Shown here: positions 21,450-29,942 of the stretch, in pieces
Layout: the number at the start of each line of letters is the position of its first letter
Numbering within the stretch: position 1 is the first letter of the stretch
NCBI RefSeq assembly: GCF_002101885.1
Contig: NZ_LQPS01000028.1
Span: forward strand, 92,748 to 156,747
DNA: 64,000 nt
Reading direction: 5' to 3'
Origin: Mycolicibacter senuensis
GTDB taxonomy: Bacteria > Actinomycetota > Actinomycetes > Mycobacteriales > Mycobacteriaceae
The notes under the pieces: model-generated
Databases searched by the model: none
Seen by the model: only the letters and a program-made list of their open reading frames with translations
What the model was told of the DNA's origin: nothing
Program-made: the position numbers and the translations under genes

Positions 21450-22403
21450 TCAGCCCAGCCGGCGGGCCAACGCGCCGATTCGCTGCACGAACCGGTCGAA
21501 GAACGCAGCCGGGTCGACACCCACGCCGATCAGCGCGTTGGGCTGGCGCGCGTCCCAGTCGGGAATCGTGCGCCCACGCTCCGCGCCGGGGGTGAGCTCG
21601 ACCCGTATCGCGGCCGGCCGCGTCGTCACCAGGCCGGGTTCCAGCGCGACCGCCGCGGCCAGCGGATCGTGCAGATACGCCAGGTAGCCGTGCCCCCGGG
21701 CGTCGTGCGCCTCGAAGTAGAACCGCAGTGCGTCGTCGAGCAACCGGATCACCGGGCTGTCCGTCGGAGCCGGCAGCAGCGCCAGGATCGCCGGGGTGAT
21801 CGCGATGCGCTGCGTCAGATCCAGTCCGCATACCAGCGGAAGTCGCTGCGGCGCAACAACTGACCATGCCGAGAACACCTCGGCGGCCGCCTCGGGATCG
21901 AACCCGATGTTGAACTCGGCCCAGCCGGCGCGCTCGCCGGAGAACGCGCCGCCCATGATCACCAGTCGGCGCAGCAGCGTGGGCAGTGCGGGCTCGGCCC
22001 GCAGTGCCAGCGCCAGGTTGGTCAGCGGGCCGGTCGCCAGCCCGATCAGCCGCCCGGGGTGTTCCCGCGCGGCGGCGACCCACGCCGCGGCGGCGTCGTA
22101 TCCGGTGAGCCGGCCGCTGCCCGGCGGTAGCTCGGCATACCCCAGCCCCTGCGGCCCGTGAATGGCCTCCGCGGTGCGGACCGGTCCGTTCAGCGGCGCG
22201 TCGGCGCCCCGCGACACCGGGATGCCGGTCGCCCCGCACAACTCCAGCAGCGCCAGGTTGTTGCGGCAGACCTGTTGCACCGCAACGTTTCCCCCGGTCG
22301 CTGTCAGACCCACCAGCCGGGCCTGCGGGTCGGCCAGCAGGTAGACCAGTGCAACGGCGTCATCGACTCCGGTGTCGACGTCGGCGAAGACCGGCAGCGT
22401 CAC
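21450..22403 (-). CDS. iunH: Inosine-uridine preferring nucleoside hydrolase
   Basis: This 317-aa protein has the calcium-binding nucleoside hydrolase motif DVDTGVDD (residues 8-15) at the N-terminus, the LTNLALALR segment, and HDPLAAAVAL carrying the late active-site aspartate. Such enzymes cleave purine or pyrimidine ribonucleosides to base and ribose for salvage. It is equivalent to Rv3393. It begins 10 bases after the stop of acrA1, so it is probably translated from the same mRNA. In M. tuberculosis cmaA1 lies between these two genes; here nothing does. Confidence 0.92.
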   Translation of the reverse strand: MTLPVFADVDTGVDDAVALVYLLADPQARLVGLTATGGNVAVQQVCRNNLALLELCGATGIPVSRGADAPLNGPVRTAEAIHGPQGLGYAELPPGSGRLTGYDAAAAWVAAAREHPGRLIGLATGPLTNLALALRAEPALPTLLRRLVIMGGAFSGERAGWAEFNIGFDPEAAAEVFSAWSVVAPQRLPLVCGLDLTQRIAITPAILALLPAPTDSPVIRLLDDALRFYFEAHDARGHGYLAYLHDPLAAAVALEPGLVTTRPAAIRVELTPGAERGRTIPDWDARQPNALIGVGVDPAAFFDRFVQRIGALARRLG

Positions 22404-22413
22404 GACCGCACGA

Positions 22414-24447
22414 TCACCAGTACACGCCCGGCACCAGCCGGACCGCCCGCTTGACCGGGCGTGGCACCCGCACCCCGGTGATCGCCCGAGCCGGCCGCTT
22501 CGGCCTGCGGGAGGACTGCCGAGGCGGTTGCTCCGCAGCGGCGGGCGCCAGGCCGCGTGCGGCGGCCGAGTCCGGGTAACCCAGGTAGAGCTGGTGCAGC
22601 AGCCGGCGCGCCAGCCGCGGGGCGATGTAGTTGCCCGCCTCGGCCAGGGTGCCCAGCGGGGTGTCGATCCGGTCCGGCTTCTCGATCAGACCGCGCACCA
22701 CCATGGCGGCCGCATGCTCGGCGCTGATCGCCCCCATCGGAACCAGCTTGCCCGTCGGCGCGATCATCGGGGTGGCCACCAACGGCATGTGGATGGTGGT
22801 GAAGGTGACGTGGTCCGACAGCGTCTCGGTCGACACCACATCGGCGAACGCGTCCAGTGCGGCCTTGGTGGGCACATAGGCGCTGTAGCGGGGACTGTGC
22901 GCCAGCACCCCTTCGCTGGAGACGTTGACGACGTGGCCGAACCGGCGTTCCCGCCAGTGCGGCAGCAGCGCCAGCACCATCCGCACCGCACCGAAGTAGT
23001 TGACCGCCATGGTGCGCTCGTAGTCGTGCAACCGGTCGGTGGAGCTGGACACCGATCGGCGGATCGACCGGCCGGCGTTGTTCACCAGGTAGTCGACGTG
23101 GTCGAACCGGCCCAGGATGTCCTTGACGGTGTGCTCCACCGAGGCCGAATCGGTGACGTCGCAGCTGAACGCGTGGGCCTGCCCGCCCGCGGCGCGGATC
23201 TCGGTCACCAACTCATCCAGTGCCGCACCGCTGCGGGCCAGGGCGAAGACCACCCCGCCGCGCTCGGCGACGGCGATCGCCGAGGCCCGGCCGATGCCGC
23301 TGGACGCCCCGGTGATGACGACGTGCCGGCCGACCAGCGGTCCGGCCGGATCGTCGCGGCGGGCGCGGTCGGGATCCAGCTGCTGCGCCCAGTATCGCCA
23401 CAGCCGTGGCGCGTACGCACCGAACTGCGGAACTTCGACGCCGGTGCCGCGCAACGCCTCCCGGGTGGCCTCGGCGACGAACGTCGGCCGCAGGTTCACC
23501 AGGTCGAGCACCTCGGCGGGCAGGCCCAGCTGGGTGGCGACCATGTTGCGCCACACCCGTGCCCGGCCGCCGACGTTGAGCACCGGGGTCGCCACCGCCC
23601 CGGGCAGTTTGGCGCGCAGCGGCGGCAACCCCGCCTCGGCCGCGACGGCCCGGTAGATGTCCGGCAGCCCAATCGATTTCGGTGCTGTCAGGTGGAAGGT
23701 GCGCCCGTCCCAGGACGGTGAGCCGTCGGCGTGCATCAACTCGACGAGCGCGTCGACCACGTAGTCGACCGGGACGACGTTGGTGCGTCCGGTGTCGGGC
23801 AGGGCCATCGGGGTGAGCCGGGGTAGCGCCGCCAGCTTGGCCAGCAGCGGGAAGAAGTAGTAGGGACCGTCGATCTTGTCCATCTCGCCGGTGCGCGAAT
23901 CGCCCACCACCACCGCCGGTCGATACACCCGGTAGCGCAGCCCCGGCGTCGAGCGCACCAGCGCTTCGGCCTCGAACTTGGTCTGGTGATACGGCGTCGG
24001 CAGCGCCTGGCCGATGTCGAAGTCGTCCTCGGTGAACTCGCCGGGGTAATCGCCGGCCACCGCGATCGACGACACGTGCGCCAACGTGGCATCGAGCCGC
24101 TTCGCCAGCCCGATCACCGCGCGGGTGCCCTCGACGTTGGCCGCCTGCTGTTCGGCCGCGCCGGCGGTGATGTCGTAGATCGCCGCACAGTGCAGCACGT
24201 GATCGATGCGGCCGAGCTCCTCGATCACCGTGTCGGTCAACCCGAGGTTCTCCGCCGTCAGATCGCCGACCAGTGGTTTTACCCGCTCGTCCCAGGCCTG
24301 GCCGGGTTGCGAGGCCAGCGCCTCGAAGCGGCCCAGCGACTCGCGGCGCACCAGCACCCACACTTGGGCGCCGGGTCTGGTCGCCAGCAGACGGGACACC
24401 GCCCGTCGCCCGATGAATCCGGTACCGCCGGTAACGACATAGCGCAT
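22414..24447 (-). CDS. acrA1: Two-domain fatty acyl reductase/SDR AcrA1
   Basis: This 677-aa fusion has an N-terminal extended SDR/thioester-reductase-like domain starting VTGGTGFIG (about residues 5-13) with a YHQTKFEAE active-site segment. The C-terminal classical SDR domain has ITGASSGIG, NNAG and the YSAYVPTKAAL YxxxK motif. It matches Rv3391 (AcrA1, annotated as an acyl-CoA reductase) along its full length. It probably reduces long-chain acyl groups, though the precise substrate is unproven. ATG 24447 gives the canonical MRYVVTGGTG start. lpqD upstream and iunH downstream are on the same strand. Confidence 0.92.
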   Translation of the reverse strand: MRYVVTGGTGFIGRRAVSRLLATRPGAQVWVLVRRESLGRFEALASQPGQAWDERVKPLVGDLTAENLGLTDTVIEELGRIDHVLHCAAIYDITAGAAEQQAANVEGTRAVIGLAKRLDATLAHVSSIAVAGDYPGEFTEDDFDIGQALPTPYHQTKFEAEALVRSTPGLRYRVYRPAVVVGDSRTGEMDKIDGPYYFFPLLAKLAALPRLTPMALPDTGRTNVVPVDYVVDALVELMHADGSPSWDGRTFHLTAPKSIGLPDIYRAVAAEAGLPPLRAKLPGAVATPVLNVGGRARVWRNMVATQLGLPAEVLDLVNLRPTFVAEATREALRGTGVEVPQFGAYAPRLWRYWAQQLDPDRARRDDPAGPLVGRHVVITGASSGIGRASAIAVAERGGVVFALARSGAALDELVTEIRAAGGQAHAFSCDVTDSASVEHTVKDILGRFDHVDYLVNNAGRSIRRSVSSSTDRLHDYERTMAVNYFGAVRMVLALLPHWRERRFGHVVNVSSEGVLAHSPRYSAYVPTKAALDAFADVVSTETLSDHVTFTTIHMPLVATPMIAPTGKLVPMGAISAEHAAAMVVRGLIEKPDRIDTPLGTLAEAGNYIAPRLARRLLHQLYLGYPDSAAARGLAPAAAEQPPRQSSRRPKRPARAITGVRVPRPVKRAVRLVPGVYW

Positions 24448-24490
24448 TCGGTCATGGTGGCCTGTCGCGGCCACCACGTCAACCGTGGGC

Positions 24491-25207
24491 TCAGAACGCG
24501 CGAATTCCGTCCCAGTCCACCAGCTTCCAGCCGGTGCCCGGGCTGCCCTTGATCACCACCCGGCCGATGTTGGGCAGTGGGTGGTCGGTCATCAGCCCGT
24601 CGCGCGGGTTCCTGACGTTCATCAGCGTCCACGCCATGATCGACGCCGAGTGCGAGAACGCCACCGGATTGGCGTCTCCGCTGTCGTAGATCCGCCGCAC
24701 CGCGGCGCTGAACTCGTCGTTGAACTGGTTGCCGTCGATCGAGCCCGGTATGGTCGCGGTCCGGTCACCGCCGACCCAAGCCCGCGGGGCGAGCAGATAG
24801 GTCGCGTTGACCACCGTGTTCTCCTTGTCGGCGAACCAGCCCGCGTCGATCTCCCGCAACCCGGGCAGGATCTGCACCTGACGGCCGAGCTCGCGCGCCA
24901 GCGGCGCGGCGGTCTGCTGGCTGCGCGCCATCGACGAGGCGTACACCCCGTCGTAGTGGTTGCGCGACAACTGATCCACGATCTCCTGCGCCTGGGCACG
25001 GCCCTTCTCGGTCAGCCCCGGGCCGGGCACCGTGGTGTCGATGATGCCGGCGGCGTTGGCCTCCGATTCGGCGTGGCGGATCAACGTCAAAGTGATGGTG
25101 CGGGTATGCGGTGTCCCCGAACAACCCCCGAGCACCAGGGCTGCGGCGAGGACGGCGGCCAACATTGCGAACACCGTGCCGGTGCGGTTCCAGATGCGCT
25201 TCCCCAT
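24491..25207 (-). CDS. lpqD: Lipoprotein LpqD, histidine phosphatase family
   Basis: This 238-aa protein has a hydrophobic N-terminus ending in the lipobox LGGC (Cys29), so it is a membrane-anchored exported lipoprotein. The mature part is a histidine phosphatase domain: LIRHAESEAN (RHA at 44-46 in place of RHG), PGLTEKGRAQA, YASSMARSQQTA and VAFSHSASI near the C-terminus with the second histidine. It is equivalent to Rv3390. The phosphomonoester substrate is unknown. It lies upstream of acrA1 on the same strand with a 43-base gap. Confidence 0.9.
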   Translation of the reverse strand: MGKRIWNRTGTVFAMLAAVLAAALVLGGCSGTPHTRTITLTLIRHAESEANAAGIIDTTVPGPGLTEKGRAQAQEIVDQLSRNHYDGVYASSMARSQQTAAPLARELGRQVQILPGLREIDAGWFADKENTVVNATYLLAPRAWVGGDRTATIPGSIDGNQFNDEFSAAVRRIYDSGDANPVAFSHSASIMAWTLMNVRNPRDGLMTDHPLPNIGRVVIKGSPGTGWKLVDWDGIRAF

Positions 25208-25297
25208 GGCGACAGCCTGCCGTGTCGGCGGTACCGCCGGGGCCGGTTCTGCTGAAATGGTGAGGCGAATCCACCTCCATCGCGGTAAGGAGAACCC

Positions 25298-26167
25298 ATG
25301 GCACTGGATCCGACAGCCGTCGGCGCGACCACCGACCCGGTACTGGTCGAATGGACCGATCGCGACACCATGCTGTATGCGCTCGGCGTCGGCGCCGGGA
25401 CAGCCGACCTGGCGTTCACCACCGAGAACAGTCATGACATCCCCCAGCAGGTGCTGCCCACCTTTGCCGTCGTCTGCTGTATGGGCTTTGCGGCCGCCGG
25501 CAAGATCGGCACCTTCAACCCGGCGTTGCTGCTGCACGGCTCCCAGCAGGTGCGGCTGTTGGCGCCGCTGCCGGCCGCCGGAAGCCTGCAGGTGGTCGCC
25601 GAGGTCGCCGACATCCAGGACAAGGGGGAGGGCAAGAATGCCGTGGTGATGCTGCGGGCGCGCGGCACCGACCCCAAGACCGCCGAACCGGTCGCCGAGA
25701 CGCTGACCACCCTGGTCATCCGCAAGGCCGGGGGTTTCGGCGGGGAGCCGGGGCAGCGCCCGGTCGCTCCGCAGCTACCGGATTCCGAGCCGGATGCGCG
25801 GGTGGCCTATGCGACCCGCGAGGACCAGGCGCTGCTCTACCGGCTCTCCGGCGACCGCAACCCGTTGCACAGCGACCCGTGGTTCGCCACCACGCTGGCC
25901 GGTTTCCCCAAGCCGATCCTGCACGGGCTGTGCAGCTACGGCTTCGCCGGCCGGGCGCTGGTCGCCGAACTCGGCGGCGGCGACGCCGATCGGGTCACCG
26001 CGATCACCGCACGGTTCACCGAACCGGTGTTCCCCGGCGAGACGCTGACCACCTCGATCTGGCGGACCGAGCCGGGTAGGGCGGTGTTCCGCACCGAGGC
26101 CACCGGTCCCGATGGCGCCGACCCGCGGGTGGTGCTCGACGACGGCGCCGCCGAGTACCGGGCCTGA
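25298..26167 (+). CDS. htdY: (3R)-hydroxyacyl-CoA dehydratase HtdY
   Basis: This 289-aa double-hotdog MaoC-type hydratase is equivalent to Rv3389c (HtdY, 290 aa). The hydratase-2 motif YRLSGDRNPLHSDPWFA in the second half carries the catalytic Asp and His. The N-terminal half is a degenerate hotdog. It dehydrates (R)-3-hydroxyacyl-CoA, in fatty-acid or steroid side-chain metabolism. AAGGAG precedes ATG 25298. It is divergent from lpqD, as in M. tuberculosis. Confidence 0.94.
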   Translation: MALDPTAVGATTDPVLVEWTDRDTMLYALGVGAGTADLAFTTENSHDIPQQVLPTFAVVCCMGFAAAGKIGTFNPALLLHGSQQVRLLAPLPAAGSLQVVAEVADIQDKGEGKNAVVMLRARGTDPKTAEPVAETLTTLVIRKAGGFGGEPGQRPVAPQLPDSEPDARVAYATREDQALLYRLSGDRNPLHSDPWFATTLAGFPKPILHGLCSYGFAGRALVAELGGGDADRVTAITARFTEPVFPGETLTTSIWRTEPGRAVFRTEATGPDGADPRVVLDDGAAEYRA

Positions 26168-26225
26168 CCGCCCTTTGGGACTTCCGTCCCTTCCGCTGCG
26201 TCACGGGTCTTGATCGGATGTGGCC

Positions 26226-26447
26226 ATGGACGCGTATACGGTCGCAGCGAACGCGGAGATAGGCAGTGAGTATCTGGAGTTCCCGGAGCTCGACGACCGT
26301 GACTTTCAGCGGCTGGCCCACGCCCGCGTCGGCAAGCTCACCAAGATGTTCATGCCGTCGAATCACCCGCCGGTGCTGGAGCTGATGGTCTCGATCTGGG
26401 TGGACGGCCTGGCCACCGGGCTGCGGATGGCGGGCGAGGACGCTTAG
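26226..26447 (+). CDS. Small conserved-looking hypothetical protein
   Basis: This 73-aa protein from ATG 26226 (GTG 26220 is also possible) is acidic at its start (EYLEFPELDDRDFQRLAHARVG) and ends in an amphipathic helix (LELMVSIWVDGLATGLRMA). I do not recognise a family. Codon usage looks normal and there is no overlap with neighbours, so it is probably a real gene. It lies between htdY and the convergent acyl-CoA dehydrogenase. Confidence 0.6.
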   Translation: MDAYTVAANAEIGSEYLEFPELDDRDFQRLAHARVGKLTKMFMPSNHPPVLELMVSIWVDGLATGLRMAGEDA

Positions 26448-26459
26448 GGTCGCACCGGG

Positions 26460-27842
26460 TTACGGCCGCGGTGGCCGCAGCACCTTCATCGCGAGTCGCA
26501 TCAGCGGATCGGGGATCCGGTCCTGCATCGCCAGCGCGGCGCCGGCCGCGCGGGTACGCAACGGGGCGCCGCGGCCGAACATCCGGTTCAGCGGACCGCC
26601 GGACGGCTCGATCTCGACATGCAGCGGCGGAGCGCCCTCCGAGGCGCCCAGCGCCTGGGAGATCACGATCCGCTGTATCTCACTGGTGCCCTCGAAAATG
26701 GTGTACAACTTGGCGTCCCGATACCACTTCTCCACCGGGTGATCGGTGATGTAGCCCCAGCCGCCGAGGGTCTGAACGGCACGCTCGGTGGCCCGCACCG
26801 CGACCTCACTGGCCGCCAGCTTCGACATCGACCCCTCACCGCGGCCGAATGCGATCCCGTTGGCCGCCATCCACGACGCCCGCCAGGTCAACAGGCGCGC
26901 GGCGTCGATCGCGGTGGCCAGCTCGGCCAGCGGAAAGGCGATACCCTGATTGTCGATGATCGGTCCGCCGAAGGCGACCCGGCGGGTGGCGTAGCCGGTG
27001 GCGTATTCCATTGCGGCGCGGGCAATCCCGATGGCCTGCGCGGCGACCATCGGCCGGGTCTGCTCAAAGGTGCTCAACGTCGCCGACCTGGCCGGGGTGC
27101 CGCCGGCGGCGGCTTCGCGAGCCTTGGCGAGCTTGTGGTCGAGTTTCTCCTGCCCGCCCAGCAGATTGGCCTGCGGCACCCGGACGCGATCGAAACGCAA
27201 CTCGGCGGTGTGTGAGGCCCGGCAGCCCAGTTTGTCGAGTTTGCGCACCAACTCCAGGCCGGGGGTGCCGCCGGCCACGATGAACAACGCCTGCCCGCGA
27301 TGACCGAGGTCTTCGTCCACGACGGCATTGACCACGTGCACGTCGGCGATGCCGCCGTTGCCGATCCACATCTTGTGCCCGTCGATCACCCAGTCGTCGC
27401 CGTCGCGGCGGGCCGTGGTGCGCAGGTTGCGCACGTCGCTGCCGCCCTCGGGCTCGGAGATCGCCAGGGCCGCGAGTTTGAGGTCACCGGGCGTGCCGAA
27501 GCATTCCGGCGCCCACTGCAGCAGCTGTTCTGGGGAGGCGGCCTGACCGATCGCCGAGAGCGCCAGCGCCGGCATCACGATCGCCAACCCGATTCCGGCG
27601 CAACCCCAGAACAGCTCCTCCATGAACATCGGCATCGACAGGCCCGTCGAGTCCCCGATCAGATCCCGGTAGAACAACGGGCTGTAGAAACCCTGCTGGG
27701 CGGCTTCCTCCAGCACCGGCCACGGGAATTCCTGCCGCTGGTCGTAGTCGAGGGCGACCGGACGGATGACGGACTCGGCGAACTGATGGGTGCGCCGCGC
27801 CAGATCGTGCTGCGCCGCGGTCGGCCTGAGATCGAAGGTCAT
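26460..27842 (-). CDS. Acyl-CoA dehydrogenase
   Basis: This 460-aa FAD-dependent acyl-CoA dehydrogenase has the N-terminal helical domain (LARRTHQFAESVIRPVA), the LAISEPEGGSDV flavin-contact motif, the WIGNGGIADV beta-domain turn, and the C-terminal signature QTLGGWGYITDHPVEKWYRD followed by IFEGTSEIQ. Its C-terminal extension of about 70 residues resembles long-chain mycobacterial FadE proteins. The substrate cannot be specified. The start is ATG 27842 (MTFDLRPTAAQ); a longer in-frame stretch upstream has no homology. Confidence 0.92.
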   Translation of the reverse strand: MTFDLRPTAAQHDLARRTHQFAESVIRPVALDYDQRQEFPWPVLEEAAQQGFYSPLFYRDLIGDSTGLSMPMFMEELFWGCAGIGLAIVMPALALSAIGQAASPEQLLQWAPECFGTPGDLKLAALAISEPEGGSDVRNLRTTARRDGDDWVIDGHKMWIGNGGIADVHVVNAVVDEDLGHRGQALFIVAGGTPGLELVRKLDKLGCRASHTAELRFDRVRVPQANLLGGQEKLDHKLAKAREAAAGGTPARSATLSTFEQTRPMVAAQAIGIARAAMEYATGYATRRVAFGGPIIDNQGIAFPLAELATAIDAARLLTWRASWMAANGIAFGRGEGSMSKLAASEVAVRATERAVQTLGGWGYITDHPVEKWYRDAKLYTIFEGTSEIQRIVISQALGASEGAPPLHVEIEPSGGPLNRMFGRGAPLRTRAAGAALAMQDRIPDPLMRLAMKVLRPPRP

Positions 27843-27882
27843 GGACGGGAGTTGCCCGTTCGCCGATCGGCCAAACGTCGGC

Positions 27883-28989
27883 CTACCCGGCGCCGAGCCT
27901 GCCGGCCAGCCGCGCGGTGAACTCGACGACCCGGGCAGGGCTGTCCAGTGCGAACCGGGCCGCGGTGGCGCGGTCGCCATCGTCGCTGTGCCGCACCAGG
28001 ATTCCGGCGCCCGCCAGATCGGCGACCGCGTCGAACGCGTCCTCGTCGGTGATGTCGTCGCCGAGGAACAGCGGTGTCACCGTGCCCAGCCGCTCCAGAA
28101 TCCAGTGCAGCGTGCGGCCCTTGTCCCAGTCGATCTCCGGGCGCAACTCGATCACCTCGCGACCGGTCGTCACCCGCAGCCCCAACCGCCGCCCGGCGTC
28201 GCGCACCGCCGCCATCACCTCGCCGACCCGATCCCGGGCCGCGTTGCGGTAGTGCACCGCGACGGCGAATCGCTTGTGCTCCACCACGACTCCGGGTATC
28301 GGCCCGATCTGCTCGCGCAGCGACGCGGCGGCACCGGCCAGCACCGGCACCGCGTCGGCGGCGGCGTCGTTCTGGTGGTGGGCGCCGTCGGGCCCGGTCA
28401 GCTCGAAGCCGTGACTGCCCGCATACCAGATCCCGGCCAGGCCCATCCGCGCCCGCACGTCGTCCAGATCCCGGCCGGACAGCACCGCGACCGGGCAGCG
28501 GGCGGCCAACGCGGCCAACGCATCCACCGCACCGGCGACCGGCCGGGCCGCCTCGGGGTCCTCGACGATGTCCGACAGCGTGCCGTCGAAGTCGAAGAAC
28601 ACCGCCGGGTGGGTGAGCTCGCTCAGCTCCGTCGCGGTCATCGCGTCGGCCAGCGACGACATCGGCCGGTCGCCGGTGCGCACCACAACCTGGTCCGAGT
28701 CGGCCACCGCCGCGTCGGCGCCGTCAAACCCGACGCCGATCACCAGTGCGAAACCGGCACTGCGCGCAGTGCTTACGTCCGATTCGGCGTCGGTGAGCAC
28801 CACACACCGGCCCGGCCGCACCCCCAGTTCGGCGGCCGCGGAGACCAGCTCGGCACTCGAGGCCAGCGGGCGAGCCCGCACCCCGGCCTGCTGCAGCCGC
28901 TCGGTCAGGGCCTTGGCCAGTGCTTCAGCGTCGTCATCGAGGCAGAGCAGCACCGCGTCGTGCCGGCGTGGGTCGATCGTGACGGACAA
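27883..28989 (-). CDS. otsB: Trehalose-6-phosphate phosphatase
   Basis: This protein of about 368 aa has two HAD-like parts, as in M. tuberculosis OtsB2 (391 aa). The N-terminal regulatory-like domain contains VTIDPRRHDAVL and RPGRCVVLTDAESDV. The catalytic domain has motif I FFDFDGTLSDIVEDP, LSGRDL, GSHGFEL and the motif IV segment FLGDDITDEDAFD. It releases trehalose from trehalose 6-phosphate, the final step of the OtsAB route feeding mycolate-trehalose lipids. The start is uncertain: TTG 28989 follows AAGGAAGG, while in-frame GTGs at 29034/29031 and ATG 29073 are alternatives. Confidence 0.9.
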   Translation of the reverse strand: MSVTIDPRRHDAVLLCLDDDAEALAKALTERLQQAGVRARPLASSAELVSAAAELGVRPGRCVVLTDAESDVSTARSAGFALVIGVGFDGADAAVADSDQVVVRTGDRPMSSLADAMTATELSELTHPAVFFDFDGTLSDIVEDPEAARPVAGAVDALAALAARCPVAVLSGRDLDDVRARMGLAGIWYAGSHGFELTGPDGAHHQNDAAADAVPVLAGAAASLREQIGPIPGVVVEHKRFAVAVHYRNAARDRVGEVMAAVRDAGRRLGLRVTTGREVIELRPEIDWDKGRTLHWILERLGTVTPLFLGDDITDEDAFDAVADLAGAGILVRHSDDGDRATAARFALDSPARVVEFTARLAGRLGAG

Positions 28990-29048
28990 CGTGCCGACCG
29001 CCTTCCTTGGAGTTGAACGATGGCTGGTCACCACCGTGTCACACCGCT

Positions 29049-29054
29049 TAGCGT
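29049..29054 (+). promoter_or_regulatory. Predicted leaderless -10 element for the stress protein gene
   Basis: TAGCGT fits TANNNT and ends 6 bases before GTG 29061. The intervening GGAGGG abuts the start codon and is too close to serve it. Confidence 0.4.
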
Positions 29055-29060
29055 GGAGGG

Positions 29061-29933
29061 GTGAACCCTGCAATCCTGGTCGGTGTCGACGGATCGCCGT
29101 CGTCGAACACCGCGGTCGAATGGGCGGCCCGCGCCGCCGCCCTGCACAACGTCCCGCTGACGCTGGTCCACGTGCTGGCCCCGCCGGTGGTGATGACGTT
29201 CCCCGAGACCCCGATGCCGCCGGGCTACACCGAGTGGCAGCAGGAGCAGGGCGAACGCCACCTGCGGGAAGCCGTCGCCATCGCCGAGGCGCCGGGCGAA
29301 ACGCTGCGGATCGACGCCCGGATCGTGGTGGGGTCGACGGTTCCGATGCTGGTGGACGCCACCCGCGACGCCGCCATGCTGGTGGTCGGGTCCCGCGGCC
29401 ACGGGTTGCTGCGGCGCAGCCTGCTCGGCTCGGTCAGCTCGTCACTGGTCCGCCACGCGCACTGCCCGGTGGTGGTCATCCACGAACCGCACCCCGACAG
29501 CGACCCGCACCCCGACACCGCACCGGTGGTGGTCGGTATCGACGGCTCCCCGGTGTCGGAGGCCGCCACCGAACTGGCGTTCGCGGAGGCGTCGTTGCGG
29601 CGGGTGGAACTCGTGGCGGTGTACGCCTGGCACGACAGCGGCATGCTGGATTTCCCCGGCATCGACCTGGCCGCGATGGCATCGGACGGGGAGTTGGCCC
29701 TGGCTGAGCGGCTGGCGGGCTGGCGGGAGCGCTATCCCGACGTCACGGTGCGCCGCGTGGTGGTCTGTGACCGGCCGGCCGACCAACTCATCGAGCAGTC
29801 GAAGCAGGCCCAGCTGGTGGTGGTGGGCAGCCACGGCCGTGGCGGCTTCACCGGCATGCTGCTGGGGTCGGTGAGCCAGGCGGTGGTGCAGTCAGCGCAC
29901 GCGCCGGTGCTCGTCGTCCGCCCGGAGAGGTGA
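29061..29933 (+). CDS. Tandem-domain universal stress protein
   Basis: This 290-aa protein has two Usp domains. The first runs from AILVGVDGSPSSNTAVEWA to VVGSRGHGLLRRSLLGSVSSSLVRHA and the second from PVVVGIDGSPVSEAATELA to VVGSHGRGGFTGMLLGSVSQ. Both end with the ATP-binding G-x2-G-x9-G-(S/T) motif. Mycobacterial tandem Usps bind nucleotides and modulate growth arrest and redox adaptation. No DosR box is visible upstream. The start is GTG 29061. Confidence 0.93.
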   Translation: MNPAILVGVDGSPSSNTAVEWAARAAALHNVPLTLVHVLAPPVVMTFPETPMPPGYTEWQQEQGERHLREAVAIAEAPGETLRIDARIVVGSTVPMLVDATRDAAMLVVGSRGHGLLRRSLLGSVSSSLVRHAHCPVVVIHEPHPDSDPHPDTAPVVVGIDGSPVSEAATELAFAEASLRRVELVAVYAWHDSGMLDFPGIDLAAMASDGELALAERLAGWRERYPDVTVRRVVVCDRPADQLIEQSKQAQLVVVGSHGRGGFTGMLLGSVSQAVVQSAHAPVLVVRPER

Positions 29934-29942
29934 CGGCCGCGG

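Noticed and set aside
29055..29060. GGAGGG as ribosome site of the stress protein gene
   Set aside because: It touches the GTG with no spacer, too close for pairing to position that start codon.
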